64,000 bases of DNA from Polaromonas sp. (GTDB lineage Bacteria > Pseudomonadota > Gammaproteobacteria > Burkholderiales > Burkholderiaceae_C): contig NZ_JABBPE010000001.1 of assembly GCF_012927455.1 (NCBI RefSeq), forward strand, positions 1 to 64,000, in the 5' to 3' direction. Positions within the stretch are counted from its first letter, which is position 1. The number at the start of each line of letters is the position of its first letter. Both the position numbers and the translations under genes were made by a program. Shown piece by piece: positions 36,783-47,977 of this stretch. Under the pieces are notes generated by a model. It saw only the letters and a list, made by a program, of their open reading frames with translations, was not told the DNA's origin and ran no database searches.

Positions 36783-37547
36783 ATGAAACTGGCCTTGCTG
36801 TCAGACATTCACGCCAACAGCCGCGCGCTAGACGCCTGCCTTGCGCATGCCGCTGCGCTGGGGGTGCAACGGCTGGCGCTGCTGGGCGACCTGGTGGGCT
36901 ACGGAGGCGAGCCCGCGCAGGTGATGCAAACCGTGATGACGCTGGCCAGCCAGGGGGCCGTGGTGCTGCAAGGCAACCACGACGCGCTCGCGGTCAGCCC
37001 GCCCGCAGCGGTGAACACTGACGCGGACGCCGGCGCCCAATGGACGCACGACCAGCTCAGCGCGGCGCAGCGCCAGTTTCTGGCCCGGTTGCCGTTGACG
37101 CACAGCGAGGGCACGCTGCTGCTGGTGCACGCCAGCGTCGATGCGCCCGAGCGCTGGCGCTACGTCAACAACGAGCGCGCCGCCGCCGCCAGCCTGGACG
37201 CTGCCGTGTTGCCGCCTTACGGCAATGCCCAGGTGCGCCATGTCTTTGGCGGACATGTGCACCAGCAGACGCTGTACTACCGCGGCAGCGGGCGCAGCCT
37301 GATGAGCTTTTTGCCGACGCCCGGTGTCAGCATCCCCACGCCACGGCACCGCAGCTGGATCGCCACCATCGGGTCGGTCGGCCAGCCGCGCGATGGCCGC
37401 ACCGAGGCCATGTATGCGGTGTTCGATACCGAGGCCATGCAACTGACTTTCTACCGCGTTCCCTACAACCACCAGGCGGCGGCCGACAGCATACGTGCGG
37501 CCGGCCTGCCGGAATTCTTCGCACAACGACTGGAGACTGGACATTGA
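36783..37547 (+). CDS. calcineurin-like metallophosphoesterase (kinase-coupled)
   Basis: This encodes 254 residues from ATG 36783. Metal-binding motifs in order: LLSDIHANSRALD, LLGDLVGYGGEP, LQGNHDALA, HVFGGHVHQQTLY. The family dephosphorylates proteins or nucleotides. Its TGA stop overlaps the TTG start of the following protein kinase gene (TTGA), so phosphatase and kinase are made together, a hint that they act on the same target. The sequence upstream of ATG 36783 in this frame lacks family features. Confidence 0.88.
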   Translation: MKLALLSDIHANSRALDACLAHAAALGVQRLALLGDLVGYGGEPAQVMQTVMTLASQGAVVLQGNHDALAVSPPAAVNTDADAGAQWTHDQLSAAQRQFLARLPLTHSEGTLLLVHASVDAPERWRYVNNERAAAASLDAAVLPPYGNAQVRHVFGGHVHQQTLYYRGSGRSLMSFLPTPGVSIPTPRHRSWIATIGSVGQPRDGRTEAMYAVFDTEAMQLTFYRVPYNHQAAADSIRAAGLPEFFAQRLETGH

Positions 37548-39013
37548 AACTGATTGCACCGGGCACCGACATCGACGGTTTTCTGGTCGAGGACTGCATC
37601 CACACCGGCGGCATGGCGCTGATCTACCGGGTCCATTACGCCGGTGGGCGCGAACCGAACTTCGAGATGGTGATGAAGGTGCCGCGCATGACCTCGGGCG
37701 ATGGTGCAGAGAACATCGTCGGCTTCGAGGTCGAGCACCAGATCATGCAGGTGCTGACCGGCCCGCATGTGCCGCGTCTGGTGGCGGCGGGCGACCTGGA
37801 TGTGGTGCCCTACCTGGTGATGGAATACGTCAGGGGCAACACGCTGGACCACTGGCTGGAACTCGATCAACAGGGCCAGCGCCCTGATCCGGCCACGCTG
37901 GCCAGCCTGGGCGCCGCCGTGGCGACTGCTGCGCACAGCCTGCACAAGCAAAACGCCGTGCACCTCGACCTGAAACCGGCCAATGTGCTGATACGCCCTG
38001 ACGGCAGCGCGCTGTTGCTCGATTTTGGTCTTAGCTTTCACGCGCACTACCCGGATCTGCTGGCCGAGGAGCTACGCCACGCGGTGGGCTCGCCAGTCTA
38101 CATGGCGCCAGAACAGGTGGTGGGCATGCGCGGCGACCCGCGCAGCGACATCTTTGCCATCGGCGTCATGCTGTATGAGCTGGCGACCGGTGAGCTGCCC
38201 TTTGGCAACCCGCAAACCAATGCCGGTCTGCGCCAGCGCCTTTGGATGGACCCGCCGCCGCCGCGCAAGCTGCGCCCCGATCTGCCCGAGTGGCTGCAGG
38301 AGGTGATTTTGCGCTGCCTGGAGCCGGTGGCCGAGCTGCGCTACCCCTCGGCCGCGCACGTTGCCTTCGACCTGATGCACCCGGAGCAGATCACGGTGAC
38401 GGCTTTGGGGCGCAGCCTGAAAGGTACCGGCTTTCGCACCCACTTCAAGCGCTGGATCAAGGCGGCCGGCATGCACTACCAGCCCAGCCCGCTGCCGGTT
38501 CGGCAGATCGACGAGGTGCCCATCATCATGGTGGCCGTGCCGAATCACGACGTCAGCGACGCCACGCTGTATTCGCTGCGCCAGGCGGTGCAACGTTCGC
38601 TGGGCATTCGGCCGGGCGCCCGGCTCGCCTGCGTGACAGTGAGTTCGCCCAGCGCCACCAGCACCACCAGCGATGCCAACAGCGAAACCACCGTGCACCG
38701 CAACCTGCTGGCGATGCTGCGCCAATGGACCCAGGGGCTGGGCCAGATCGAGCATCAAACGTCCTACCACGTCATTGAATCGGGCGACGTGGCGCAGGCC
38801 CTGCTGCGTTACGCCGAAGGCAACAACGTCAACATGATCGTGATGGGCGCCGCCACCCACGGCCTGCAGATGCAGCGCTTCGTCGCCACCGTGCCTATCC
38901 GGGTGGCGATGGAGGCGCCCTGCACGGTGATTCTGGTCAAGCAGACGCTGCCGTTTGAGCAACTGGGCAAGGCCAGCGAGCCGGCAGCGCCGCGTGGCGC
39001 GCAGCTGTCTTAG
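37544..39013 (+). CDS. serine/threonine protein kinase fused to a universal stress protein domain
   Basis: This encodes 489 residues from TTG 37544, which overlaps the phosphatase stop. Hanks-type kinase (about 10-280): glycine loop HTGGMALIYRV, Lys45 in MVMKVPRM, HLDLKPAN (140-147, catalytic Asp142 with no Arg before it), DFG 160-162, APE 188-190. A link of about 40 residues leads to a USP domain (324-467) ending MIVMGAATHG and PCTVILVK. No membrane span. The HLD replaces HRD, so it is a non-RD kinase, possibly not regulated by activation-loop phosphorylation. The target is unknown. Confidence 0.88.
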   Translation: MKLIAPGTDIDGFLVEDCIHTGGMALIYRVHYAGGREPNFEMVMKVPRMTSGDGAENIVGFEVEHQIMQVLTGPHVPRLVAAGDLDVVPYLVMEYVRGNTLDHWLELDQQGQRPDPATLASLGAAVATAAHSLHKQNAVHLDLKPANVLIRPDGSALLLDFGLSFHAHYPDLLAEELRHAVGSPVYMAPEQVVGMRGDPRSDIFAIGVMLYELATGELPFGNPQTNAGLRQRLWMDPPPPRKLRPDLPEWLQEVILRCLEPVAELRYPSAAHVAFDLMHPEQITVTALGRSLKGTGFRTHFKRWIKAAGMHYQPSPLPVRQIDEVPIIMVAVPNHDVSDATLYSLRQAVQRSLGIRPGARLACVTVSSPSATSTTSDANSETTVHRNLLAMLRQWTQGLGQIEHQTSYHVIESGDVAQALLRYAEGNNVNMIVMGAATHGLQMQRFVATVPIRVAMEAPCTVILVKQTLPFEQLGKASEPAAPRGAQLS

Positions 39014-41001
39014 ACGGCCAGCCGCAGCAGCTCGGCCCCTTCAACCACCTGATCGCCAGGCGCATACAGCAGCTCTTGAACCACGCCGTCCGCGGGCGCT
39101 GCGATGGTGTGCTCCATCTTCATGGCCTCCATCACCGCCAGCGGCTGGCCCTTGCTCACCTTGTCGCCGGCCTTGACGGCGAAGGACACCACCTTGCCGG
39201 GCATGGGCGCGCTCAGGCGCCCGGTCTCCGCCTGGCCCTCACCGGCGTGGGCCAGCAAATCAATGGCGGTGATTTGCGTCGCTCCGCGCGCCGTGAAGAC
39301 GTGGTCCACCTCGCCGCGCGGGTAAACCGCCACGCTCAAGCGCTGGCCGGCAAACTCGATGTCCATGCCCTGCCCGCTTTTTGTAAACCACAGCGGACCT
39401 GACAGCTCACCCACCTTCAACTGCAAAGCGCCGTCATGCAGATAGCGCAGCTCGGCCTGCGCCGGTGCGCCCTGGAATTCAAACTCAAAACGCCGCTGCG
39501 TCACGCCATGCGTCTGCCAGCCATCGCGGCGACTGAAGGGGTCGCTGCCCTCGGCGGCCTTCTCGGTCAGCAGCGCCTGCGCAATCGCGGCGGCAGCAGC
39601 CAGCGCCAGGCCGACCGGCTCCTGCTTGAACAGCAGCGCCTCTTCACGCTGAATCAGTGCGGTGTCCAGATTGGCCTGGGCAAACGAGGGCGTGCGCAGC
39701 ACATAGCGCAGAAACTGCACATTGGTGCTCAACCCTACGATATGGGTTTGCGCCAGCGCCTGGTCGAGCCGGGCCAGCGCTTCTTCACGCGTCTGGCCGT
39801 GCACGATCAGTTTGGCGACCATGGAGTCGTAGTAAGGTGAAATGGTGTCGCCTTCACGCACGCCATCGTCAATGCGTACCGCACCCCGCTCAAAGTTGGT
39901 GCAGACCGGCTTCTGGTAGACATGCAGGGTGCCGGTGGCCGGCAGAAAATTGTTGTCGGGGCTTTCGGCGCAGATGCGCGCCTCGATGGCGTGGCCGCAG
40001 ATAGCCAGCTGCTCCTGCGCCAGCGGCAGCTTCTGGCCTGAGGCCACGCGCAACTGCCACTCCACCAGGTCCAGCCCGGTAATGGCCTCCGTCACCGGAT
40101 GCTCGACCTGCAGCCGCGTGTTCATTTCCATAAAAAAGAAATTCATGCTGCCATCGGCGCGCTGTTCAACGATGAACTCGACCGTGCCCGCACCGACATA
40201 GTTGACGGCACGCGCCGCCGCCACGGCGGCTTCGCCCATTTGCTGGCGCATGGCCTGTGTCATGCCGGGTGCCGGTGCTTCTTCCAGCACCTTCTGATGC
40301 CGGCGCTGTACCGAGCAGTCGCGCTCGAACAGGTAAACGTAGTTGCCGTGGCTGTCGCCAAACACCTGGATTTCGATGTGGCGCGGACGCTGCGCGTATT
40401 TTTCGACCAGCACCGCGTCGTCGCCAAAGCTGCTGATGGCTTCACGTTTGCACGAGGCCAGCGCCGCCTCGAAATCTTCTGATTTTTCAACCGCCCGCAT
40501 GCCCTTGCCACCTCCGCCCGCACTGGCCTTGATGAGAACCGGGTAGCCAATGCGATCAGCCTCGCGCTTGAGCAGCGCCGGGTCCTGGTCGCTGCCGTGG
40601 TAGCCGGGCACCAGCGGCACGCCGGCCTTTTCCATCAGCCGTTTCGACTCGGCCTTCAGGCCCATGGCTTTGATGGCCGAAGCCGGTGGGCCGATGAAGA
40701 CCAGCCCGGCGTCCAGACAGGCCTGCGCAAATTCCTCGTTCTCGCTGAGAAAGCCGTAGCCCGGGTGTATCGCCTGCGCTCCGGTGGCTTTGGCCGCCTC
40801 GATGATGCGCTCCCAGCGCAGGTAGCTGTCTTTGGGGGCGCTGCCGCCAATGTGAACCGCTTCATCGCAAAAACTTACATGCTTGGCGTTGGCGTCGGCA
40901 TCCGAATACACGGCCACAGTCCGGATGGCCATGCGCCTTGCGGTAGCAGCCACCCTGCACGCGATCTCTCCACGGTTTGCAATCAGTATCTTGTTAAACA
41001 T
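39010..41001 (-). CDS. mccA: methylcrotonyl-CoA carboxylase-type alpha subunit (biotin carboxylase/biotin carrier)
   Basis: This encodes 663 residues from ATG 41001 (MFNKILIANRGEIACRV). The biotin carboxylase domain fills about 1-445 (ASAGGGGKGMR, ATP grasp; MEMNTRLQVEHPVTE). A BT domain follows, and the biotin carrier at the end has AVMEAMKMEHTI with biotinylated Lys628. It carboxylates biotin for the beta subunit MccB. The neighbouring hydratase, mccB and mvaB favour methylcrotonyl-CoA over propionyl- or geranyl-CoA. Its stop overlaps the convergent kinase stop (39010-39013). Confidence 0.92.
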   Translation of the reverse strand: MFNKILIANRGEIACRVAATARRMAIRTVAVYSDADANAKHVSFCDEAVHIGGSAPKDSYLRWERIIEAAKATGAQAIHPGYGFLSENEEFAQACLDAGLVFIGPPASAIKAMGLKAESKRLMEKAGVPLVPGYHGSDQDPALLKREADRIGYPVLIKASAGGGGKGMRAVEKSEDFEAALASCKREAISSFGDDAVLVEKYAQRPRHIEIQVFGDSHGNYVYLFERDCSVQRRHQKVLEEAPAPGMTQAMRQQMGEAAVAAARAVNYVGAGTVEFIVEQRADGSMNFFFMEMNTRLQVEHPVTEAITGLDLVEWQLRVASGQKLPLAQEQLAICGHAIEARICAESPDNNFLPATGTLHVYQKPVCTNFERGAVRIDDGVREGDTISPYYDSMVAKLIVHGQTREEALARLDQALAQTHIVGLSTNVQFLRYVLRTPSFAQANLDTALIQREEALLFKQEPVGLALAAAAAIAQALLTEKAAEGSDPFSRRDGWQTHGVTQRRFEFEFQGAPAQAELRYLHDGALQLKVGELSGPLWFTKSGQGMDIEFAGQRLSVAVYPRGEVDHVFTARGATQITAIDLLAHAGEGQAETGRLSAPMPGKVVSFAVKAGDKVSKGQPLAVMEAMKMEHTIAAPADGVVQELLYAPGDQVVEGAELLRLAV

Positions 41002-41665
41002 GCGGTTGTTTCTTTGAAAAAGGAGACTTGAAGGTAAAGGCCGGCGGCAAGCCGGGATCTGCCCGGCCGCTAAAAATACGCGTGACGCGTACAAACAGCT
41101 GCCGCAAAAAGCGCCAGCACAGGCGTATCAGCCAGATGCTGAGCGCCAGCACCAGCAGCAGCACGGGGATAAAGACAAAAGGATGGGCAATCGCCAGCCA
41201 CAGGCCCGCCGGGACCAGGCTGTCCTCGACCAGAGAAGTCCCGATGTTGCTGAAAGGCTCGGGCGAAGTGTTGATGGCGGCGCGGGTCGTCGCCTTGGCG
41301 GCATGGCTGGTGGCGGCCAGCGTGCCGCCCAGCAGGGCAGCCACCAGCCCCATCAGGCTGCTGTCGGCGCCGAACACGCCAGCCGCCAGCGCCGCACCGG
41401 CCGGGATGCGAATCACCGTATGCACCACATCCCAGAGCGAATCGAGCCCAGGAATCTTGTCGGCAAAAAACTCGACAAACACCATGAAACCGCTGGCGCC
41501 CAGCACCACCGGATGCGCCAGCAGGTGCAGGCCCTGCGGCAGCGTGACCCAGCCCATGAAGCCGGCCAGCCCGGTCAACAGCACCACCAGGTAGAGGCGC
41601 ACGCCGCTGGCCCAGCCAAGTGCGCCGGCCAGGGCAATCAGTTGAGCCGTATCCAATGCTTGCAT
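40994..41665 (-). CDS. DUF4126 membrane protein
   Basis: This encodes 223 residues with about five membrane segments and GWASGVRLYLVVLLTGLAGF, typical of DUF4126. Its stop overlaps the mccA start by 8 bp, so translation is coupled. It may help transport or anchor something in the leucine pathway, but that is a guess. The final 40 residues are basic and cytosolic-looking. Confidence 0.8.
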   Translation of the reverse strand: MQALDTAQLIALAGALGWASGVRLYLVVLLTGLAGFMGWVTLPQGLHLLAHPVVLGASGFMVFVEFFADKIPGLDSLWDVVHTVIRIPAGAALAAGVFGADSSLMGLVAALLGGTLAATSHAAKATTRAAINTSPEPFSNIGTSLVEDSLVPAGLWLAIAHPFVFIPVLLLVLALSIWLIRLCWRFLRQLFVRVTRIFSGRADPGLPPAFTFKSPFSKKQPHV

Positions 41666-41687
41666 GGTGGAGCCCCTTTACGGTGAA

Positions 41688-42470
41688 TCAGACCAGCCAC
41701 GACGGCTTGCGCTTTTGCAGGAAAGACTGCACGCCTTCCCGGCCCTCGCTGCTGGTGCGAATGTCGGCAATGCCTTCGACGGTGCGGGCGATCAGGGCTG
41801 CCTCAATGGCGCGCCCGGCCACCTCCTGCACCAGCGTTTTACACGACCGCACGGCGTTCGGGCTGGCGCTGACCAGGGCGTTCGTCATTTCCGCCACCTT
41901 GGCATCAAGTGCGTCGGCGTTCACCACCGCATGCACAAAACCGATGCGCAGCGCTTCCTGCGCGTCAAAGCGCTCTGCCGTCAAAAAGTACCGATGCGCC
42001 GCGCGTGCGCCCATGGCGCGTAGTACGTAAGGGCTGATGGTGGCGGGAATCAGCCCCAGTTTGACCTCGCTCAGGCAGAAGTTAGCCGTATCCACGCTCA
42101 CGGCCATGTCGCAGGCCGCCACCAGCCCCATGCCGCCGGCATACACATCGCCCTGAATGCGGGCGATGGTCGGCTTGGGGCACTCGTACATCACGCGTAG
42201 CATCTCGGCCAGCGCGCCCGCGTCAGCCAGGTTTTCGGCGCGGCTGTAGTCGGCCATGCGGCGCATCCAGTTCAGGTCGGCGCCGGCGCAAAAGGCCGGG
42301 CCCTGGGCGGCCAACACCACGGCGCGCACCTCGGCGCGGCTGGCGGCATCCTGAAAGGCGGCGGTGATCTCGGCAATGACTTCGTCGTTAAAGGCATTGC
42401 GTATGTCGGGGCGGCAGAGTGTCAGCGTCAGCACGGCGCCCTGCTGGGTGGTTTCGATGGCGTTCGTCAT
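41688..42470 (-). CDS. liuC: enoyl-CoA hydratase/isomerase, probable 3-methylglutaconyl-CoA hydratase
   Basis: This encodes 260 residues of the crotonase fold. AFCAGADLNWM and the oxyanion hole region IQGDVYAGGMGLVAACDMAV are clear, and SEVKLGLIPATISPYV follows. Position between mccA and mccB makes methylglutaconyl-CoA hydration to HMG-CoA the likely step (LiuC). Sequence alone would allow other enoyl-CoAs. Confidence 0.88.
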   Translation of the reverse strand: MTNAIETTQQGAVLTLTLCRPDIRNAFNDEVIAEITAAFQDAASRAEVRAVVLAAQGPAFCAGADLNWMRRMADYSRAENLADAGALAEMLRVMYECPKPTIARIQGDVYAGGMGLVAACDMAVSVDTANFCLSEVKLGLIPATISPYVLRAMGARAAHRYFLTAERFDAQEALRIGFVHAVVNADALDAKVAEMTNALVSASPNAVRSCKTLVQEVAGRAIEAALIARTVEGIADIRTSSEGREGVQSFLQKRKPSWLV

Positions 42471-42473
42471 GCT

Positions 42474-44096
42474 TTACATCCTGAACAGGCCGAATTTTGT
42501 CTCGGCAATCGGCGAATTGAGCGAAGCGCTCAAGCCCAGCGCCAGCACGCGGCGCGTGTCAGCCGGATCAATCACGCCGTCGTCCCACAGGCGCGCCGTG
42601 GCGTAGTAGGGGTGGCCCTGCACCTCGTACTGCTGGCGTATCGGCGCCTTGAAGGCTTCTTCTTCCGCTGCGCTCCAGGCGCCGCCCTTGCCTTCAATGC
42701 CGTCGCGCCTGACGGTTGCCAGCACGCCGGCGGCCTGGTCACCGCCCATCACGCTGATGCGCGCATTCGGCCACATCCAGAGAAAGCGCGGCGAAAACGC
42801 ACGGCCGCACATACCGTAGTTGCCGGCGCCAAAACTGCCGCCAATGATGATGGTGAACTTGGGCACGGCCGCCGTGGCGACGGCCGTCACCATCTTGGCG
42901 CCGTTGCGGGCGATGCCTTCGTTCTCGTATTTGCGGCCGACCATGAAGCCGGTGATGTTTTGCAAAAACACCAGCGGGATCTTGCGCTGGCAGCACAACT
43001 CGATGAAGTGCGTCGCCTTCAGCGCCGACTCGCTGAACAAAATTCCGTTGTTGGCAATGATGCCTACTGCCATGCCCTCGATGTGGGCGAAGCCGCAGAC
43101 CAGCGTGGTGCCGTAGCGTGCCTTGAACTCGTCAAACGCGCTGGCGTCGACGATGCGGGCGATGATCTCGCGCACGTCAAAGGGCTTGCGCGTGTCCGTC
43201 GGAATCACGCCGTAAAGCTCTTCTGCTACAAATTTAGGAGCTACTGGCGCACGTCCCATATGGGCTGCAGCCTTTATTTTATTCAAATTCTTGACCGAGG
43301 AGCGGGCCAGCGCAAGCGCGTGCATATCATTGGTCGCGAGGTAGTCGGCCACGCCGGAAAGGCGCGTGTGCACGTCGCCGCCGCCCAGGTCTTCAGCACT
43401 GACGACTTCGCCGGTCGCCGCCTTGACCAGTGGCGGCCCGCCCAGAAAAATCGTTCCCTGGTCCTTCACGATGATGCTTTCATCGCTCATGGCCGGCACA
43501 TAGGCGCCGCCCGCCGTGCAGGAACCCATGACCACAGCGATCTGCGAGATGCCCAGCGCACTCATGTTAGCCTGGTTGAAGAAGATGCGGCCAAAGTGCT
43601 CACGGTCCGGAAACACGTCGTCCTGGTTCGGCAAATTGGCGCCGCCCGAATCGACCAGGTAGATGCAGGTGAGGTTGTTCTGCTGGGCAATTTCCTGCGC
43701 GCGCAAATGTTTTTTCACCGTGAGCGGGTAGTAGGTGCCGCCCTTCACAGTGGCGTCGTTGCACACAATCATGCAGTCGACGCCGCTGACGCGCCCTATG
43801 CCGGTAATCAGCCCGGCGCAGGGCGCGCTGTCGCTGCCGTCGCGGTCGGGGTACATGCCCAGCGCGGCCAGCGGCGCCAGCTCCAGAAAGGGCGTACCGG
43901 GATCGAGCAGCATCTGCACCCGATCGCGCGGCAGCAGTTTGCCGCGTGCCGTGTGCTTGGCTCTGGCCGCTTCTCCGCCGCCTGCGGCCACCTTGGCCAG
44001 CTGCACATGAAGATCGTCCACCAGCGCGCGCATGGCGGCGGCATTGGCCTGAAAGTCGGCAGAGCGGGCGTTGAGTTTGGATTCGAGCGTGGTCAT
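42474..44096 (-). CDS. mccB: methylcrotonyl-CoA carboxylase beta subunit with in-frame repeat
   Basis: This encodes 540 residues from ATG 44096. Two carboxyltransferase halves are present: [36 protein letters not shown], then [40 protein letters not shown]. It transfers CO2 from biotin on MccA to methylcrotonyl-CoA. Around residues 271-291 a stretch of about 20 residues, [18 protein letters not shown], is encoded by a diverged copy of the palindromic repeat (43225-43284), read opposite to the element. The frame is kept, so the protein is probably functional. It is the loop before the second half. Confidence 0.93.
   Translation of the reverse strand: MTTLESKLNARSADFQANAAAMRALVDDLHVQLAKVAAGGGEAARAKHTARGKLLPRDRVQMLLDPGTPFLELAPLAALGMYPDRDGSDSAPCAGLITGIGRVSGVDCMIVCNDATVKGGTYYPLTVKKHLRAQEIAQQNNLTCIYLVDSGGANLPNQDDVFPDREHFGRIFFNQANMSALGISQIAVVMGSCTAGGAYVPAMSDESIIVKDQGTIFLGGPPLVKAATGEVVSAEDLGGGDVHTRLSGVADYLATNDMHALALARSSVKNLNKIKAAAHMGRAPVAPKFVAEELYGVIPTDTRKPFDVREIIARIVDASAFDEFKARYGTTLVCGFAHIEGMAVGIIANNGILFSESALKATHFIELCCQRKIPLVFLQNITGFMVGRKYENEGIARNGAKMVTAVATAAVPKFTIIIGGSFGAGNYGMCGRAFSPRFLWMWPNARISVMGGDQAAGVLATVRRDGIEGKGGAWSAAEEEAFKAPIRQQYEVQGHPYYATARLWDDGVIDPADTRRVLALGLSASLNSPIAETKFGLFRM
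43225..43284 (+). repeat. Comamonad-type palindromic repeat inside mccB
   Basis: GCTACAAATTTAGGAGC, then TACTGGCGCACGT, then GGGCTGCAGCCTT follow the 60-bp layout of copy 2 without gaps. It is about 65-70% identical by eye. It runs antisense to mccB. It keeps the mccB frame open. Confidence 0.65.
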
Positions 44097-44124
44097 AGTT
44101 GGGTGCCGATTTCTGTCAAGCGAT

Positions 44125-45852
<1,728 letters not shown>

Positions 45853-45994
45853 GTCTGTCTCCTGGCGGCAGCCTGCGCGGGCGGGCGCGGGCAGTGGGGC
45901 GATGGGGCAATAAGCCCCAAGCATAAAACTTTCTGAAAGTGCCGAGTCGCCATGAAGGTTGCAAATCGTGCCAACTAAGGTCACACTTCAGGCC

Positions 45995-47026
45995 ATGAAA
46001 ACCCGCTGGAGCGCGCCCGCCGTGACACCCATTGCCTTCGTTCACGCAATGGTGGCGGCCTATGAGCGCCGCGGCATGAACCCGGCCGGGGCACTAGCAC
46101 AGGCACAAATTGCGCCAGCAGCGCTGCTTAATTTGGCATCTCGCATCAGCGCCTGGCAAATGGAGCGCATTTCCGGCGCCGCCATGCAAGAGCTCGACGA
46201 CGAGGCACTGGGTGCTTTCAGCCGCCGCCTGCCCTGGGGCAGCTACGGCATGCTGGCGCGCGCCTCGCTCAGCGCACCCAGCCTGGGCGTGGCGCTCAAG
46301 CGCTGGTGCCGCCACCACGCGCTGCTGGCGGACGACATTCACCTGAAGCTGGTGAGCAGCGGTGACAGCGCAGCCATCGTGATCGAGGAGCGCGCTGAAC
46401 TAAGCCAGCTTGGCCAGGGCGCGCGCGAGTTCTGCCTGGTGCATGTGCTGCGCAACATTCACGGCCTGGCCTGCTGGTACATAGACTCGCGCATCCCGCT
46501 GCAGGGCACGCGCGTCCCCTTTGCCGCGCCGCCGCACGCCGACGCCTACGCGCTGATGTTCCCCGGCCCGCTGCGCTTTGGCGCCGCGCAGGCCGAAATT
46601 CGCTTTGATGCGCGTTACCTGAACCTGCCGCTGCGCCGCGACGAAAAGGCGCTGCAACAAATGCTGCAGCGCGCCCTGCCGCTGACGGTGCTGCAATACC
46701 GGCGCGACCGGCTGCTGGTGCAACAGGTGCGCCAAGCACTGGCCGCCCACCCAGACAAAGCCCACAAGGCAGACGGCGTGGCCGCGTTGCTCAATATCTC
46801 GGCGCGCACGCTGCATCGGCAACTGAAGGAGGAAGGCGCGTCGCTGCAGGGCTTGAAGGACGAGGTGCGGCGCGAGCGAGCGCAGGAGCTACTCAATCGC
46901 AGCGACAAGCCGGTCAAGCAGGTGGCTGCGGCGGCCGGGTTTCGCAATGAAAAGAGTTTTATCCGGGCGTTCCGGGAGTGGACTGGGGTTTCCCCGGGGG
47001 AGTTTCGGAGGGGGGTGCAGGCCTGA
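45995..47026 (+). CDS. AraC family transcriptional regulator
   Basis: This encodes 343 residues from ATG 45995; an upstream TTG at 45959 is possible. The N-terminal ligand domain resembles the arabinose-binding type of AraC regulators (ERISGAAMQELDDEALGAF). The C-terminal double HTH has VAALLNISARTLHRQLKEEG and AAAAGFRNEKSFIRAFREWTGVSPGEFR. It is divergent from the acyl-CoA synthetase with a 142-bp gap and probably controls that pathway. A degraded copy of its 3' end exists at 48732-48856. Confidence 0.88.
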   Translation: MKTRWSAPAVTPIAFVHAMVAAYERRGMNPAGALAQAQIAPAALLNLASRISAWQMERISGAAMQELDDEALGAFSRRLPWGSYGMLARASLSAPSLGVALKRWCRHHALLADDIHLKLVSSGDSAAIVIEERAELSQLGQGAREFCLVHVLRNIHGLACWYIDSRIPLQGTRVPFAAPPHADAYALMFPGPLRFGAAQAEIRFDARYLNLPLRRDEKALQQMLQRALPLTVLQYRRDRLLVQQVRQALAAHPDKAHKADGVAALLNISARTLHRQLKEEGASLQGLKDEVRRERAQELLNRSDKPVKQVAAAAGFRNEKSFIRAFREWTGVSPGEFRRGVQA

Positions 47027-47071
47027 AGATGGCCTGCTTGCGATCACTGTTGCGGGCCCGACCAATCAAAG

Positions 47072-47293
47072 TCAGCCGCAAAAACCACTTGGCTTGCCGC
47101 TTTCCTGAATAGGCGGGCAAGGGTTTGTTCCGTACGAGCAGTACACACAACAGTCACCCGGCAGCGGTTTGAGCACGGCGTGGCATTGTGTGCATTCATA
47201 AAACCATTGGCAAGCGTCGGTAGGCATGGTCTCAGTCCTTGAATAGCCGCACTCCGGACATGTCAGCGTGGACTCCAGCGTGACGGTGGTCAA
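47072..47293 (-). CDS. GDCCVxC domain protein
   Basis: This encodes 73 residues with three Cys clusters: LTCPECGYS, YECTQCHAVL and GDCCVYCSYGTNPCPPIQ. The GDCCVxC domain is named for the last motif and occurs in mer operons and metal clusters, probably binding a soft metal. It starts 4 bp within the end of merP, so it is translated with it. Function is not established. Confidence 0.85.
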   Translation of the reverse strand: MTTVTLESTLTCPECGYSRTETMPTDACQWFYECTQCHAVLKPLPGDCCVYCSYGTNPCPPIQESGKPSGFCG

Positions 47294-47586
47294 TTGGCGG
47301 CCCCCACCAGCGTTGATGGATAGCCCGCGTTTTTCGTGGATTCGGTCAGCGCGTCCAGATTGGTTGTTGCATCGTCGAATGTGACGATAGCCTGCCGTTT
47401 GTCAAAGCTCACGCTAACCTGGCTGACGCCGGGTACTTGCGACAAGGCCTTTTTCACCGTGATGGGGCAGACCGAGCAGTCCATTGACGGGATGACCAGA
47501 GTCACCGTTTTGGGTGCGGCGCTGGCAGCCTGGGTAGAACCGGCCAGGATGATGGCGATGCCTGTAGTGGAAATCAGATTTTTCAT
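47290..47586 (-). CDS. merP: mercury transport protein MerP (periplasmic)
   Basis: This encodes 98 residues from ATG 47586: signal peptide MKNLISTTGIAIILAGSTQA, then the HMA fold with VTLVIPSMDCSVCPITVKKA (Cys37, Cys40). It hands Hg2+ from the periplasm to MerT. In most MerP the motif is GMTCxxC; here the preceding residues are SMDC. It is 13 bp after merT and overlaps GDCCVxC. Confidence 0.93.
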   Translation of the reverse strand: MKNLISTTGIAIILAGSTQAASAAPKTVTLVIPSMDCSVCPITVKKALSQVPGVSQVSVSFDKRQAIVTFDDATTNLDALTESTKNAGYPSTLVGAAN

Positions 47587-47599
47587 TAGGGAAGTCTTT

Positions 47600-47971
47600 T
47601 CAATAAAACTGCGGAGCAATCAGCGGGAAGACCAGCGCCATGAGCAGCAGCGCACAGACCCCGACATACAGCAGTTGATAAGCGCGCCTGACCCGTGGCA
47701 GGGCGCACACTTCCCCCGGCGCACACCGGCCAGCGGGACGCCAAATGCGCTTGCCGGCAAAGAACAAAGCCACCAATGCCGCGCCAATGAAAATCGGCTG
47801 ATAGGGCTGCAAAACGGTTAGCTGGCTGATCCACGCACCCGAGAATCCCAAGGTAATCAAGACCAGCGGACCCAGGCAGCAAGTGGACGCCAACAGTGCG
47901 GCAAATCCTCCGGTCAGCAGTGCGCGCAGGCCAGTTTTGTCGCTGGTTTTTTCCATTTGAACTGCATTCAT
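47600..47971 (-). CDS. merT: mercuric transport protein MerT
   Basis: This encodes 123 residues with three membrane helices. The Cys pair in [20 protein letters not shown] (Cys31-32) and the second pair (RCAPGEVC) relay Hg2+ inward. Starts at 47971 or 47956 (MEKTSD) are possible. The -10 of the mer promoter ends 7 bp before the first one, so use of 47971 would give an almost leaderless mRNA. No merA follows. Confidence 0.92.
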   Translation of the reverse strand: MNAVQMEKTSDKTGLRALLTGGFAALLASTCCLGPLVLITLGFSGAWISQLTVLQPYQPIFIGAALVALFFAGKRIWRPAGRCAPGEVCALPRVRRAYQLLYVGVCALLLMALVFPLIAPQFY

Positions 47972-47977
47972 GAACTA

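Noticed and set aside
37040..37543. N-terminal extension of the kinase over the phosphatase gene
   Set aside because: The extension overlaps the phosphatase in another frame and is Arg/Pro/Ala-rich; the kinase domain begins just after TTG 37544.
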